64,000 nucleotides of DNA. Origin: Sediminicola luteus. Lineage in GTDB: Bacteria; Bacteroidota; Bacteroidia; Flavobacteriales; Flavobacteriaceae. Where the stretch lies: positions 558,001 to 622,000 of the forward strand of contig NZ_NBWU01000004.1 in NCBI RefSeq assembly GCF_002514735.1, written 5' to 3'. The notes below the pieces were generated by a model, which searched no databases, was not told the origin of the DNA, and worked only from the letters and a program-made list of their open reading frames with translations. Below are positions 18,347 through 27,804 of this stretch, piece by piece. The position numbers and the translations under genes are program-made. Position 1 is the first letter of the stretch. Each line of letters begins with the position of its first letter.

Positions 18347-18637
18347 ATGGAAAAAAATGATCAACTATGGAATACGATACAACATGTTTGGAACGAGTCG
18401 GCCAACGACGTTACCCTAGAGCTCCAAATCGATGAATTGATCCAAGAACTGAAAAGCAAGGTAAGTCCTTGGGAAAAAAAATGGGTAAAATCAGATCTGG
18501 CCCAAATAAAGGAGGCCATTCATAGCGACAAGGAACGGTTAAGTTCCCGCGAAAAACGCTGGCTGGCCCAAGATCTACAATGGATCAAAAAGCTCTTCGA
18601 AAAACTCTTTTCAAAGCGGAATAAACCCCAAGGTTAG
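18347..18637 (+). CDS. Small cytoplasmic protein coupled to the ECF sigma factor (possible anti-sigma)
   Basis: 96 residues, no membrane segment, no zinc-binding motif. Two internal repeats are visible: residues 40-58 (SPWEKKWVKSDLAQIKEAI) and 67-84 (SREKRWLAQDLQWIKKL core), 27 residues apart, both charged amphipathic helices with W and EK-W spacing. Translation is coupled to the sigma factor by a one-base gap. Position suggests a regulator of that sigma factor, but it is not a recognised FecR or zinc-finger anti-sigma, so function is inference. Confidence 0.7.
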   Translation: MEKNDQLWNTIQHVWNESANDVTLELQIDELIQELKSKVSPWEKKWVKSDLAQIKEAIHSDKERLSSREKRWLAQDLQWIKKLFEKLFSKRNKPQG

Positions 18638-18889
18638 TCAAAAAAAACACACGCGCCAATCAATTATATAACAGCTACGTACGAACTGTTTTAAATAAAA
18701 TCGTGATTTTCCGGTTTTCATAGATTCTAATGCCTAACCGACCCATATGAAGAAAAAAATACATGAAAACAAGCTTGGGCAAGCCAACCGTAGTACGGTT
18801 CAAAATAAGGTGTCCCATCAGGTATTCCCGTATATTAATACTACCTTAACCCCATTAATCGTACTTCCTGTAAATTAGGAAAAAAACCT

Positions 18890-19717
18890 ATGAACGACTT
18901 TATCATCCATTGGGATCTCGATCCAGTAATCGTCTGGATAACCGATGGGGTTCCTCTTAAATATTATGGTCTATTCTTTATCTCCGGATTATTCTGGGCC
19001 CTAGGTCTGGAGCGCCGCATTTACAAAATGGAGCACGTCCCTGTAGAACGGCTCGATCAATTGTTTATCTATGTGGTATTTGGCATCGTTATAGGTGCCC
19101 GCTTGGGGCATTGCTTATTTTATGAAGCCGAATATTATTTGGCCCACCCTTTGGAGATGCTGCTTCCCATTAAAAAAATGGGCGATGGCTATGTCTTTAT
19201 CGGTTACCAAGGTTTGGCCAGTCATGGCGGTACCTTGGGGGTTTTGATTGCCCTAGGCCTATTTTGCAAAAATTATAAAATGCACTACCTGTGGGTATTG
19301 GATCGCATCGCCTTGGTCGCCCCCATTGTAGGGGCAGGCATCCGTTTGGGCAATTTTATGAATTCCGAGATTTATGGTAAGCCAACGAACGGAAACTGGG
19401 GCGTGGTATTCGAAAGGGACGATCTTATTCCCCGCCACCCTACCCAGCTGTATGAGGCCTTGGCCTATCTTTTGATTTTTATGGTACTACGTTATTTGTA
19501 TACCCATAAAGGTTTAGGAAAAAATTTAGGAGCCACCCTCGGTTTGGCGCTGGCCCTCGTATTTACGGCCCGCTTTTTCTTGGAGTTCTTTAAAGAGAAC
19601 CAAGTTGGGTTTGAAGCAGAAATGGTCTTGAACATGGGGCAGTGGCTCAGTCTCCCTTTTGTTGTAATCGGTTTACTTCTATTCTTTTTTGGAAAAAGAT
19701 TATCAGATCGCAAATAG
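18890..19717 (+). CDS. lgt: Prolipoprotein diacylglyceryl transferase
   Basis: 275 residues, about seven membrane segments. It transfers diacylglyceryl from phosphatidylglycerol to the lipobox Cys of lipoproteins, many of which are encoded in this window. Family marks: RLGHCLFYEAEYY, the GLASHGGTLGVL loop, IRLGNFMNSEIYGKPT with the essential Asn/Glu region, and RHPTQLYEAL. The 250 bases upstream hold no gene. Confidence 0.96.
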   Translation: MNDFIIHWDLDPVIVWITDGVPLKYYGLFFISGLFWALGLERRIYKMEHVPVERLDQLFIYVVFGIVIGARLGHCLFYEAEYYLAHPLEMLLPIKKMGDGYVFIGYQGLASHGGTLGVLIALGLFCKNYKMHYLWVLDRIALVAPIVGAGIRLGNFMNSEIYGKPTNGNWGVVFERDDLIPRHPTQLYEALAYLLIFMVLRYLYTHKGLGKNLGATLGLALALVFTARFFLEFFKENQVGFEAEMVLNMGQWLSLPFVVIGLLLFFFGKRLSDRK

Positions 19718-19817
19718 TTTGTAAAATCATTTTCATCGGCAGACTGGTTTAAAACGTTTTTATCCATTACATTAGACCTTACAAAACCACAAATTCGCAT
19801 AACCAAAAACCAACCCG

Positions 19818-21410
19818 ATGAAAACCATTCGAAAAAGTGGGCTTTTTCTGCTCCTGTACTTTGTTGTACTTAGCTGCCAATCTAAAAAATCGAACTCTGT
19901 CGGATCTATTGAGGATTCTAAGGAAACGAACTATACCGCTGACCATACCTTTGACACCGTTATCTTAGGCGGAAGGGTTATTGACCCGGAAACGGAATTG
20001 GATGCCATTAGAAACCTAGGTTTGGTAAATGGTAAGGTCGCTTTGATAACTGAAGAAAAAATCCAAGGAAAACAGAGTATCGATGCTACCGGTCTGGTAG
20101 TTAGTCCTGGCTTTATAGACCTTCATGCACATGGCCAGAATATTTCGGCTTATCGCATGCAGGCCGTACAAGGGGTTACCACAGCCTTAGAGCTGGAGTC
20201 GGGGCTATTGCCCATAAGCGATTGGTACGAAACCCAAGCTACCAAAAAGCTTCCTATCCATTACGGAGCCGCCGTAGGTTGGACCTATGCCCGGATTGCA
20301 ACTTTTCAAAACAATAGCCCGGAGGCTACAGCGGCCTATTTTCAAAAGGCCCAATCCGACAATAGTTGGAAAGACGAAATTGCCAGCCCCGAACAGCTCT
20401 CTAAAATCATGAAATTGGTAGAAGAAGGCTTGGAACAAGGCGGTTTGGGCATTGGAATAAACGGTGGTTATGCCCCAGGCTATGGAAGAAAGGAGTATTT
20501 CGAATTGGCCAAATTGGCTAAAAAGCACGAGGTAAGCACCTATACCCACGTAAGGTACTCTTCGATCCCGGAGCCGCAGTCAACTTTCGAGGCTTTTGAA
20601 GAGCTTTTGGCTCTGGCCGCTTTAACCCAGGCCAGAATGCATATCTGCCATATTAACAGTAACTCCTTAAAGGATATAGATGCCTGTCTCGAATTGTACG
20701 AAATGGCTAAAAAGAATGGCTTACCCGTAACTTGTGGGGCCTACCCTTGGGGTGCGGCCAGTACCGTTATAGGTGCGGCCATGTTCGATGGGGCCGATTG
20801 GAAAGAACGCATGGGCTATGACGAAACCGCCTTTCAGGTCGGTGAAAAACGTTTAGATGCCGATTCGTTTAAAAAGATTCGAACCGAGGCGCCAGGTACC
20901 TTTGTTTCCTACCACCAGTTAGATGAAACCAAAGCGGAAGAACTCGCCATGCTTGACAAGTCGATTACCCACCCCGATATTTTGGTCGAATCGGACGCTA
21001 TGCCTTGGTATACCCAAGAAGGGCAAGCTTATGAAGGTAACGCCTGGCCGATTCCAAATAATTTAGTAGCACACCCAAGATCTTCAGGTACTTTTGCGAA
21101 GATCCTCGGTTCATATGTCCGGGATAGAAAACTACTTACCATGTCGGACGCCATTCGTAAAATGAGCTTGATGCCGGCCCAAACTTTGGAGGATTTTGTT
21201 CCCCAAATGAAAAACAAGGGCAGGATACAAGCCGGAATGGATGCCGATATCGTCATTTTCGACCCCAAAACTATTGCGGCCGTGGGCACTTATGCCGAAC
21301 CCTATCATCCGGCCATTGGGGTAAAGCATCTATTGGTAATGGGCCAAACCGTTGTATCTAATGGTGAGCTACAATTGGACGCCGCCCCAGGAAAACCAAT
21401 CAGAAGATAA
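19818..21410 (+). CDS. Amidohydrolase lipoprotein (N-acyl-D-amino-acid deacylase / D-aminoacylase type)
   Basis: 530 residues. Lipobox VVLSC puts the lipid anchor at Cys20, so it is periplasmic or on the outer membrane. The amidohydrolase core follows: DTVILGGRVIDPETE, then VSPGFIDLHAHGQN with the metal-binding H-x-H, a later THVRYSS and HICHINSNS with metal-site histidines, and VESDAMPWY. A C-terminal KNKGRIQAGMDADIVIFDP is the usual end of the fold. Overall pattern is closest to D-aminoacylase-like proteins; substrate is inferred only. Confidence 0.82.
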   Translation: MKTIRKSGLFLLLYFVVLSCQSKKSNSVGSIEDSKETNYTADHTFDTVILGGRVIDPETELDAIRNLGLVNGKVALITEEKIQGKQSIDATGLVVSPGFIDLHAHGQNISAYRMQAVQGVTTALELESGLLPISDWYETQATKKLPIHYGAAVGWTYARIATFQNNSPEATAAYFQKAQSDNSWKDEIASPEQLSKIMKLVEEGLEQGGLGIGINGGYAPGYGRKEYFELAKLAKKHEVSTYTHVRYSSIPEPQSTFEAFEELLALAALTQARMHICHINSNSLKDIDACLELYEMAKKNGLPVTCGAYPWGAASTVIGAAMFDGADWKERMGYDETAFQVGEKRLDADSFKKIRTEAPGTFVSYHQLDETKAEELAMLDKSITHPDILVESDAMPWYTQEGQAYEGNAWPIPNNLVAHPRSSGTFAKILGSYVRDRKLLTMSDAIRKMSLMPAQTLEDFVPQMKNKGRIQAGMDADIVIFDPKTIAAVGTYAEPYHPAIGVKHLLVMGQTVVSNGELQLDAAPGKPIRR

Positions 21411-21476
21411 GCATTCGGAGTTACGCTAAATCTTAAGTACCTTTTACAGCATCAATTATCCTTTGAAGATGTAAAC

Positions 21477-22292
21477 ATGGAATACCATACCTTCCCACCC
21501 CATCCGGATATAGAAGCCTTGGTCAATTGCTATTGGAGCCTCGAGATACCGGCCAGACCACAGCCTGAAAGACAGCGTATCTTGGCCGATGGTACTTTGG
21601 AAATGGTATTCATTCTTGGTGATGATATCAAACGTTATACATCTGAAGAAGAATTCATATTACAACCTAGGGCCATGGTCCTGGGCCATACCTTAGAACC
21701 CTTTTATGTAGAACCTACGGGCAGGGTGCAAAGTTTTGCAGTGCGGTTTTACCCCTATGGTTTTATCAACCTAATCCCCGCTACCCTAGGTGAATTGGCC
21801 AACAAGGAAACCCCTTTGGCCTACTTAATCGGGAAAGAAACGGCCGAGGCCCTGGAAACACAGATTATTGCCGCGGCAGATACTCAAGAAAGGATTGCCA
21901 TTATTGAGCGTTTTCTAATGGATAAACTCCAAAGTGCCGACACAGTCGATCAAATCGTAAGCTCAACTGTGACCAGTTTACTACAAACACAAGGTGCTAC
22001 CGCCATTGCAGAAATTCTAAAAGAAAATGGTATTAGCAGAAGACAGCTGGAAAGAAAATTTGCCGCGAATATCGGATTAAGCCCTAAGCAAATGGCCAAA
22101 TTGATCCGGTTACAAGCCGCCCTTAAACTGGTCTTGAACGAAGACGATACAAAACTGACACAGATTGCCTACGACAGTGCCTATTATGACCAAGCCCATT
22201 TTATAAAGGATTTTAAAGAATTTACCGGACTGAACCCCAAAGCTTTTTTGGGACATGCCAGTATGGAATTATCCTCGGTTTTTTATAAATAG
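21477..22292 (+). CDS. AraC family regulator with DUF6597-type N-terminal domain
   Basis: 271 residues. The first ~110 (EYHTFPPHPDIEALVNCYWSLE ... SFAVRFYPYGF) match the DUF6597-like sensor found on many Bacteroidota AraC proteins. The C-terminal ~100 form two helix-turn-helices ending with YDQAHFIKDFKEFTGLNPKAF. It lies between the amidohydrolase and a VOC protein on the same strand; target unknown. Confidence 0.88.
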   Translation: MEYHTFPPHPDIEALVNCYWSLEIPARPQPERQRILADGTLEMVFILGDDIKRYTSEEEFILQPRAMVLGHTLEPFYVEPTGRVQSFAVRFYPYGFINLIPATLGELANKETPLAYLIGKETAEALETQIIAAADTQERIAIIERFLMDKLQSADTVDQIVSSTVTSLLQTQGATAIAEILKENGISRRQLERKFAANIGLSPKQMAKLIRLQAALKLVLNEDDTKLTQIAYDSAYYDQAHFIKDFKEFTGLNPKAFLGHASMELSSVFYK

Positions 22293-22402
22293 ATTACCTA
22301 GCATCCATCTTCTCAATTTTCGTGGCGCCATTGTCGCATTCTTACAATTTTTTCCGGTTTATAAGCCAGAATTTTGATTCCGCATCAAAAAACTAGAAAT
22401 CC

Positions 22403-22879
22403 ATGCGGAAGACAGCCACCCTCAGAGTCCTAATCCTTGTTTTTGGAATAATGGCCTTGTATAGTTACAACGCTAAAAATCAAACTATAAACACCTTAAA
22501 CCAAGAACCCATGAACAATTATATCGCCATAGTTGAAATCCCTGTTACCGATACAGATAGGGCCCGCGAATTTTACGAAAAGGTTATGGGCCTTACCCTG
22601 GAACAACATAAGATGCCCGGAATGGAAATGGCACTTTTCCCTTATGAAAATCAGCAAGTCGCCATCGTATTGCTAAAAAGTGAAGGTTACCGCCCCACGG
22701 CAGAGGGTACCACGATCTATCTGAATACGGGTAAGGACCTGCAGCCCATTTTGGATAGGGCAAGCAAGCTAGGAGGTCAAATCTTAACGCCTAAAACGGC
22801 CCATGCCGATGGCAGCGGTTTCTTTGCCTTGTTCCTCGATTCGGAAGGGAACCGTATAGGGCTGCATGCCACTCATTGA
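22403..22879 (+). CDS. VOC (glyoxalase/bleomycin-resistance fold) family protein
   Basis: 158 residues as called. Residues 37-158 form one VOC module (NNYIAIVEIPVTDTDRAREFYEKVMGL ... FFALFLDSEGNRIGLH). The first 36 residues include a hydrophobic stretch (LRVLILVFGIMALYSY), so this copy might be membrane-anchored. Alternatively translation starts at Met37 (22511), giving the usual cytosolic 122-residue form. The start is therefore uncertain. Substrate unknown. Confidence 0.85.
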   Translation: MRKTATLRVLILVFGIMALYSYNAKNQTINTLNQEPMNNYIAIVEIPVTDTDRAREFYEKVMGLTLEQHKMPGMEMALFPYENQQVAIVLLKSEGYRPTAEGTTIYLNTGKDLQPILDRASKLGGQILTPKTAHADGSGFFALFLDSEGNRIGLHATH

Positions 22880-23030
22880 TCGAATGTATGGCCAGTGGTC
22901 CGGAAATTACCATAAAGTGTTTTGCTAGCATTCCCCAATGGGATGGGTAAAAGCTTGATTCCGTTCGAAAATCACTACCTTGTAGCACCTATCTATCAAG
23001 AAAGTAAGTAGACTTTAAATAAATTCAATT

Positions 23031-23708
23031 ATGAAAAACTGGGTGTATTTGGCCACGATCGGCTTTATCTTTTTGTCCTGTCAAAACGCGGAAAAATCGA
23101 AAAAAAACCAAACAGAGCAAGGGTCACAGGATCAAACGGTTGTGGAAACACCCAAGAAAAACCCAAAGCTACTACCCATTGACACCGACGAGGCCTTGGT
23201 CGCCACCGCACTTATGGCAGCACCTGCCGAAAGTAGGGCCGGCTGTACCGTTATAGGCTACAATATGGCCGGGGAATTCGTAACCTTTAAGGAAGGGAAT
23301 AATGAATTCATCTGTCTTACGGACGACCCAAAGAAACCTGGCTTTAATGCCGCTTGTTACCATAAAGATCTTGATCCGTTTATGGCCCGGGGCAGGGAGC
23401 TCAAAAAAGAGGGTAAAAGCAGTAAGGAAATTTTCGATATTCGGGAAGCCGAGGTAAAATCGGGCCAATTATCGATGGGGCAAGCCGGCCTAACCTTGCA
23501 TATCTATCATGGGAAAGAGAGCCAATACGACCCAGAAACCCATGAAGTGGCCGGGGCCAAGTACCGTTATGTAGTCTATATGCCATGGGCCACGGCTGAA
23601 TCGACCGGATTACCCGAAGTGCCTTTGGAATCGAACCACCCCTGGATCATGAACCCAGGTACCCATAGGGCCCATATCATGATTACCCCTTTGAACGAAA
23701 CCAAATAA
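23031..23708 (+). CDS. Lipoprotein of unknown function
   Basis: 225 residues. Lipobox IFLSC gives the lipid anchor at Cys17, followed by a Lys/Gln-rich linker (to about residue 45). The folded part (AGCTVIGYNMAGEFVTF ... HPWIMNPGTHRAHIMI) has several His and two or three Cys but no motif I can name. It resembles conserved hypothetical lipoproteins of Bacteroidota only in general form. It ends 13 bases before the convergent MarR gene. Confidence 0.75.
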   Translation: MKNWVYLATIGFIFLSCQNAEKSKKNQTEQGSQDQTVVETPKKNPKLLPIDTDEALVATALMAAPAESRAGCTVIGYNMAGEFVTFKEGNNEFICLTDDPKKPGFNAACYHKDLDPFMARGRELKKEGKSSKEIFDIREAEVKSGQLSMGQAGLTLHIYHGKESQYDPETHEVAGAKYRYVVYMPWATAESTGLPEVPLESNHPWIMNPGTHRAHIMITPLNETK

Positions 23709-23721
23709 TGGGTAGCACCTT

Positions 23722-24225
23722 CTAGGCATCTAGCGAGGCCATCCATTTTTTTAATAAACCTGAAAGTTGTAGCTGCTCTTCCTCGCTTAAACCCGTAACG
23801 GAGGCGTTCGCTTCTTCAAAGCGAACCTCAATGGCTTTGTCGATCAAGGCAATACCTTTGGTGCTTAGGGTGGCACGTTTAATCCTACCGTCAGATGGAT
23901 CGGGCTCCCGAATGATCAGGCCTAATTTGGTCAAACGATCCAACAAGGCGGTCATAGCCCCCGAAGTGATCAAAACCGAGGCCATTAGTGCTTTTGGTGA
24001 TAAGGAATATGGGGCTCCGGACCTTCTTAAAGTGGCCAACACATCGAGGTCGGTATAATGGATTTCAAAGTTGTTAAGGGCCACACTCGCCCGCTTTTCC
24101 AATCTTTTTCCCAAACTTAAAGCTCGCCCTACCAACTGCATGGCATCTACATCCAACTCAGGACGTTGGGTTTTCCATTCTGCCACCAAACGGTCTATAA
24201 TATCATCTTTCCCAAAATCTTCCAT
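23722..24225 (-). CDS. MarR family transcriptional regulator
   Basis: 167 residues. Winged helix-turn-helix in the middle (SLSPKALMASVLITSGAMTALLDRLTKLGLIIREPDPSDGRIK), with the DPSDGR wing typical of MarR. It is divergent from the alpha/beta-hydrolase lipoprotein at 24315, and two similar palindromes lie between them, so it probably controls both genes. Confidence 0.92.
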   Translation of the reverse strand: MEDFGKDDIIDRLVAEWKTQRPELDVDAMQLVGRALSLGKRLEKRASVALNNFEIHYTDLDVLATLRRSGAPYSLSPKALMASVLITSGAMTALLDRLTKLGLIIREPDPSDGRIKRATLSTKGIALIDKAIEVRFEEANASVTGLSEEEQLQLSGLLKKWMASLDA

Positions 24226-24243
24226 AAATTAAAGATACTTATT

Positions 24244-24297
24244 TATCTCAACATAAAGATAAATGGTATATTTGCCACATATCTTTACGTCAAGATA
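24244..24297. promoter_or_regulatory. Two MarR-type palindromes around a -7 element
   Basis: TATCTCAACATAAAGATA (24244-24261) and TATCTTTACGTCAAGATA (24280-24297) share the 18-bp pattern TATCT-N8-AGATA, 36 bases centre to centre. The -7 element TATATTTG (24267-24274) for the + strand gene lies between them, so the second site covers its start point. A further half-site AAGATA precedes the first. Confidence 0.65.
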
Positions 24298-24314
24298 AAA
24301 CAAAAAACAACCTT

Positions 24315-25217
24315 ATGCCACCAAAAGCCATTTTTTTCCTGTTCTGTATTATCTGTGTTAGTTGCCAAGATCCTAAACCGAAACCTTACGATAGCTCCAA
24401 GGCAAATACCCCGCAGGCCACTAATTACTTCCCTAACGATACCACGGCCCTTTGGGTAACCGACGGGCAAAAAGAGAGTGATACCGTACTTATCATCTGT
24501 CAAGGGGGGCCATCCGATAGCTTGGGTATTATCGCTAAAGGCAAGACACCTTACCGCTATATTCCGAATTATAACAGCTATAACATTGCCTACCTACATC
24601 AGGCCCAGACCTATGATCCGGCAATTTTCAGCAAAGATTTCACCCTTCGGGAAGCGGAAAAAGCGATTGAACATACCGCCGAAAAGCTCCATAGGGCTAC
24701 CGTATATTTTAAAAATCGGGACAAGACCGTGGTCGTCATAGGTAATTCGTTCGGGGCCTATATCATACCCAAAACCTTGACCGATTTTCCGGCTTTGGCC
24801 GATCGTTATGTGGTCTTGGCTGGTAGATTGACCGACCCGGACCCCATCGTAAAGCAGCATGTAAAAGGTTATAATGGCGAGTACCTCGAGGACGGGCTTA
24901 CCTATGTGCCCGAAGATGAACATGCGGATCTATCGGAATACAGTGCCTCCGAAATACAAGCCTATAGGGCAAAACAACTGCTAAAAGCCGCCATTGGCCA
25001 AGTCGATTATACCCAAACCTTATCGGACAAAGATCTTTCTAAATGGACCTATTTCTACGCCACCAACGATACCCATGTGGGCCGTTTGACTGAAGCCGAA
25101 ATAGCATTTTTAGAATCCCATGGCGCCCGGGTATACCCTACCTCCGACGGACATTATGAGGTTTTGTACCGCTTTATCGATCGCCTAGACGACGGAAGTA
25201 TAAGGCTACTGCCCTAA
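24315..25217 (+). CDS. Alpha/beta-hydrolase-like lipoprotein
   Basis: 300 residues. Lipobox IICVSC anchors it at Cys17. An alpha/beta-hydrolase nucleophile elbow is visible as VVVIGNSFGAY (Ser145), with a strand VLIICQGGP before it as oxyanion-side loop and a C-terminal SDGHYEVLYRF that could give the His. Divergent from a MarR gene and sharing its operators, so likely induced by whatever ligand that regulator binds. Enzyme activity is not predicted more closely. Confidence 0.75.
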   Translation: MPPKAIFFLFCIICVSCQDPKPKPYDSSKANTPQATNYFPNDTTALWVTDGQKESDTVLIICQGGPSDSLGIIAKGKTPYRYIPNYNSYNIAYLHQAQTYDPAIFSKDFTLREAEKAIEHTAEKLHRATVYFKNRDKTVVVIGNSFGAYIIPKTLTDFPALADRYVVLAGRLTDPDPIVKQHVKGYNGEYLEDGLTYVPEDEHADLSEYSASEIQAYRAKQLLKAAIGQVDYTQTLSDKDLSKWTYFYATNDTHVGRLTEAEIAFLESHGARVYPTSDGHYEVLYRFIDRLDDGSIRLLP

Positions 25218-25269
25218 TTGTATTGGATAAGTATGTATATTTAACGGAACCAGTCCTATACCCTTTGGC

Positions 25270-26130
25270 ATGACCCGGGATTTTATCCATATCAATGATT
25301 TCGTGATTTTGGTAGAGGCCGCAAATTCTGAAAAACCGATTCTAGATAGCTGTCGTTTTGAAGAACCCTTGGTCGCCGTGGCTTTTTACGGCTCTGGAAA
25401 TGTAGATCTTAATGTCGCCTATGGGCAAGAACAAATCCCCTATTCCTATACCAAAGGGCTTACCCTTTCTTTCTTTGCCGATGAAAAGGTCAGTTTTGAA
25501 CATACCGTTAGGCCCGATAGCCCTTTGCAATGTATCGTAATCGCCACCGCTTTACGCAATCTGGAACAGCTGCCCCACAATGAGGGGGAACTGTTTTACG
25601 AGTTGCTTTCCGAATTGGTAAAACCCAAGGCCCCCTATGTAGAAGGCCCCCGTTTTTATATGACACCGGAGATGGAACGCATCGTAGAATCCATTTTTGG
25701 GAACCATTATACGGGTAAAACGAAAATGATGTTCTTCCGGAGTCAGGTTACCGCCTTGCTCTCCCATTTTTTTGGACAGCTGGCACTGGCCCAAGAATCG
25801 AAGGCCATCTCAAAGTATAGCACCCAATTGCAGCGGGCCAAGGAGATTTTGGTGGCCAATCTGGAAAATCCACCCTCCTTAAACCAATTGGCCCAAGAGA
25901 TAGGGCTGAATACCACCAAACTGAAAAAGGAGTTCAAAGACGTTTTCGGGGTACCCGTTTTTAAATTTCTGCAAAACGAACGTCTGGATACGGCCCATAC
26001 CCTCATTCAAAACCATGGTATGAGCATACAAGAAGCCGCTTGGCAAGTGGGGTACGATAGTTTGGGATCATTTTCCAATGCCTTTTCAAAAAAATTTGGG
26101 TATCGACCCAGCAAGTTGATAAACTCTTAA
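25270..26130 (+). CDS. AraC family transcriptional regulator
   Basis: 286 residues. N-terminal cupin-like sensor region (to about 170) without recognised ligand motif; C-terminal AraC DNA-binding domain from about 185 (QRAKEILVANLENPPSLNQLAQEIGLNTTKLKKEFKDVFGVPVFKFL ... GYDSLGSFSNAFSKKFGYRPSKL). It may regulate the NmrA-like gene that follows. A 22-codon hydrophobic frame (26266-26334) lies in the 255-base gap after it but has no support beyond being open. Confidence 0.92.
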   Translation: MTRDFIHINDFVILVEAANSEKPILDSCRFEEPLVAVAFYGSGNVDLNVAYGQEQIPYSYTKGLTLSFFADEKVSFEHTVRPDSPLQCIVIATALRNLEQLPHNEGELFYELLSELVKPKAPYVEGPRFYMTPEMERIVESIFGNHYTGKTKMMFFRSQVTALLSHFFGQLALAQESKAISKYSTQLQRAKEILVANLENPPSLNQLAQEIGLNTTKLKKEFKDVFGVPVFKFLQNERLDTAHTLIQNHGMSIQEAAWQVGYDSLGSFSNAFSKKFGYRPSKLINS

Positions 26131-26385
26131 ACCGAACTTCAACAATCCGCGGTAAGGTAAACCTACCTAACCCCCTCCTTTTCGAACAAATCAAATTGCT
26201 TTTGGGATAAACCTTTTTAGGACAATGGGCGCAATTTTGCCGAAAACAATCAATAACAAACGATTATGACAGTCCTGATTAAAGTGTTGATCCTTATCAT
26301 ATTCAGCATGATTTCCTCGCTCTTGAGGTCTTAACTGGTATGACCCCATCTTGAAACGGACTGTTTCATTTAAAATCACATTAAA

Positions 26386-27231
26386 ATGAAAACACCGAAA
26401 GTATTGGTACTTGGTGGTACCGGAAAAACAGGAAAACGTATTGTGGCCCAATTGCAACTAAAGGGAATAAAAACCCGAATAGGATCGCGAAACCACAGCC
26501 CAGCCTTCGATTGGAACGAACCCGATAGATGGGGAACCGTGCTGAACGGCATAGATCGGGTCTACATTAATTACCACCCCGATCTCGCCGTACCCGGAGC
26601 CTATGAATCCATCGCAAAATTATTGACGGCATGTAAATCCGCCCAAATTGAAAAAGTAGTGTTATTGTCCGGTAAAGGGGAAAGCGAAGCCGAACGCTGC
26701 GAAAACTTAGTGGCCAGCTCTGGTATAAATTACACCATTGTAAGGGCCAGTTGGTTCAACCAAAATTTTAGCGAAAGCTTTCTGATGGACCCTATTTTAG
26801 ATGGCTTTGTTGCCCTGCCCCAGGCCGAGGTAAAGATCCCCTTTGTAGATGCCAACGATATTGCCGCTGTGGTGGTAGAAGCACTTTTAAACAATAACCA
26901 TAATGGAAAAACCTATCAGTTAACCGGGGAGCGCGGCTTGACCTTTAAAGAAGCCATTGCTATCATCGCCAAAAGTAGTAACCGGCCAATCACCTTTGTC
27001 CCTATCAGTATCCCAGAATATGTTGAAGGCATGAAAAAGGCCGGAATTCCAGCCGATTTTGTTTGGTTGATCGAATACCTATTCACCGAGGTATTAGGCA
27101 ATCCGAACAACGCAGAAATTACTTCGGACATTGAAAAAGTACTGGGTAGGACACCCATTCCGTTTGAAAGTTATGCCCAAACCATGGCAGCTTCCGGTTT
27201 TTGGCATACCCAATCGAAAACCGCTTCTTAA
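26386..27231 (+). CDS. NmrA-like / atypical SDR NAD(P)H-binding protein
   Basis: 281 residues. N-terminal glycine-rich dinucleotide motif VLGGTGKTGKRI at residues about 7-18, then TRIGSRNHSPAFDW, VVLLSGKGE and YTIVRASWFNQNF, as in NmrA/ergot-biosynthesis-like SDRs without a clear Tyr-Lys catalytic pair. Such proteins sense or reduce with NAD(P)H. It follows an AraC regulator on the same strand and is closed by a terminator. Confidence 0.88.
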   Translation: MKTPKVLVLGGTGKTGKRIVAQLQLKGIKTRIGSRNHSPAFDWNEPDRWGTVLNGIDRVYINYHPDLAVPGAYESIAKLLTACKSAQIEKVVLLSGKGESEAERCENLVASSGINYTIVRASWFNQNFSESFLMDPILDGFVALPQAEVKIPFVDANDIAAVVVEALLNNNHNGKTYQLTGERGLTFKEAIAIIAKSSNRPITFVPISIPEYVEGMKKAGIPADFVWLIEYLFTEVLGNPNNAEITSDIEKVLGRTPIPFESYAQTMAASGFWHTQSKTAS

Positions 27232-27238
27232 ATTTTGA

Positions 27239-27268
27239 GGGGAATCCCATTATGCGGATTCCCCTTTT
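27239..27268 (+). terminator. Rho-independent terminator
   Basis: GGGGAATCC (27239-27247) pairs perfectly with GGATTCCCC (27256-27264), followed by four T. Confidence 0.85.
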
Positions 27269-27312
27269 AATCGATATCTTGTCATCCATACTTAATAAAC
27301 TGTTTACCAGAA

Positions 27313-27320
27313 TATTTTTG
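27313..27320 (+). promoter_or_regulatory. Bacteroidota -7 promoter element
   Basis: TATTTTTG fits TAnnTTTG and lies 21 bases before the ATG at 27342, which argues against the longer frame starting at 27201. Confidence 0.5.
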
Positions 27321-27341
27321 CAACATTCCAAAACCAAACCT

Positions 27342-27779
27342 ATGTACCTAAAGCCGCTTTTAATCTGTACCCTGTTGATTACCTCATTTACCCAGGCCCA
27401 AAAAAAGAAAAGCTTAGTAGGCAGGGTCGGTGGCTACGAAATGGGCATGGTTGAATGTCATAAAACGCCCGAAGGTTACACCTTTACTTACGAAAATGAC
27501 AATGAGATAGCGGTTAATGACTATGCTTCTTTCAGCATACCAAATACTGAAAATAGTTTAGAACAATTGTATAAAACCATACAGAAAGGCTTGACCGAAA
27601 ATCCGAAAAAGGATGTCCGTATTGAAACCAACAGTGATTTCGTTTGGCTAGAATTCACCCGATTTCTAGGGAAAACCGTATACCGCTTTAAACAATCGAC
27701 CAAAGAGAAAGCCCTGGGCCACGATTATTCGGCCTGGATTACCAAAAAAGAGACGGAACGCCTATTCGGGAAAAAATAA
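27342..27779 (+). CDS. Small secreted protein of unknown function
   Basis: 145 residues from the Met at 27342, chosen because a signal peptide (MYLKPLLICTLLITSFTQAQ) begins there and a promoter and terminator lie just upstream. The mature part is about 125 residues with a pattern of short strands (GYTFTYENDNEIAVNDY) and no recognised domain. Convergent with the desaturase, 25 bases apart. Confidence 0.7.
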   Translation: MYLKPLLICTLLITSFTQAQKKKSLVGRVGGYEMGMVECHKTPEGYTFTYENDNEIAVNDYASFSIPNTENSLEQLYKTIQKGLTENPKKDVRIETNSDFVWLEFTRFLGKTVYRFKQSTKEKALGHDYSAWITKKETERLFGKK

Positions 27780-27804
27780 GGCGGATTGCCGCAGGGCCTA
27801 TACC

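Noticed and set aside
26266-26334. 22-codon hydrophobic frame between the AraC and NmrA-like genes
   Set aside because: Could be a small membrane peptide, but length alone is compatible with chance and no promoter was identified.
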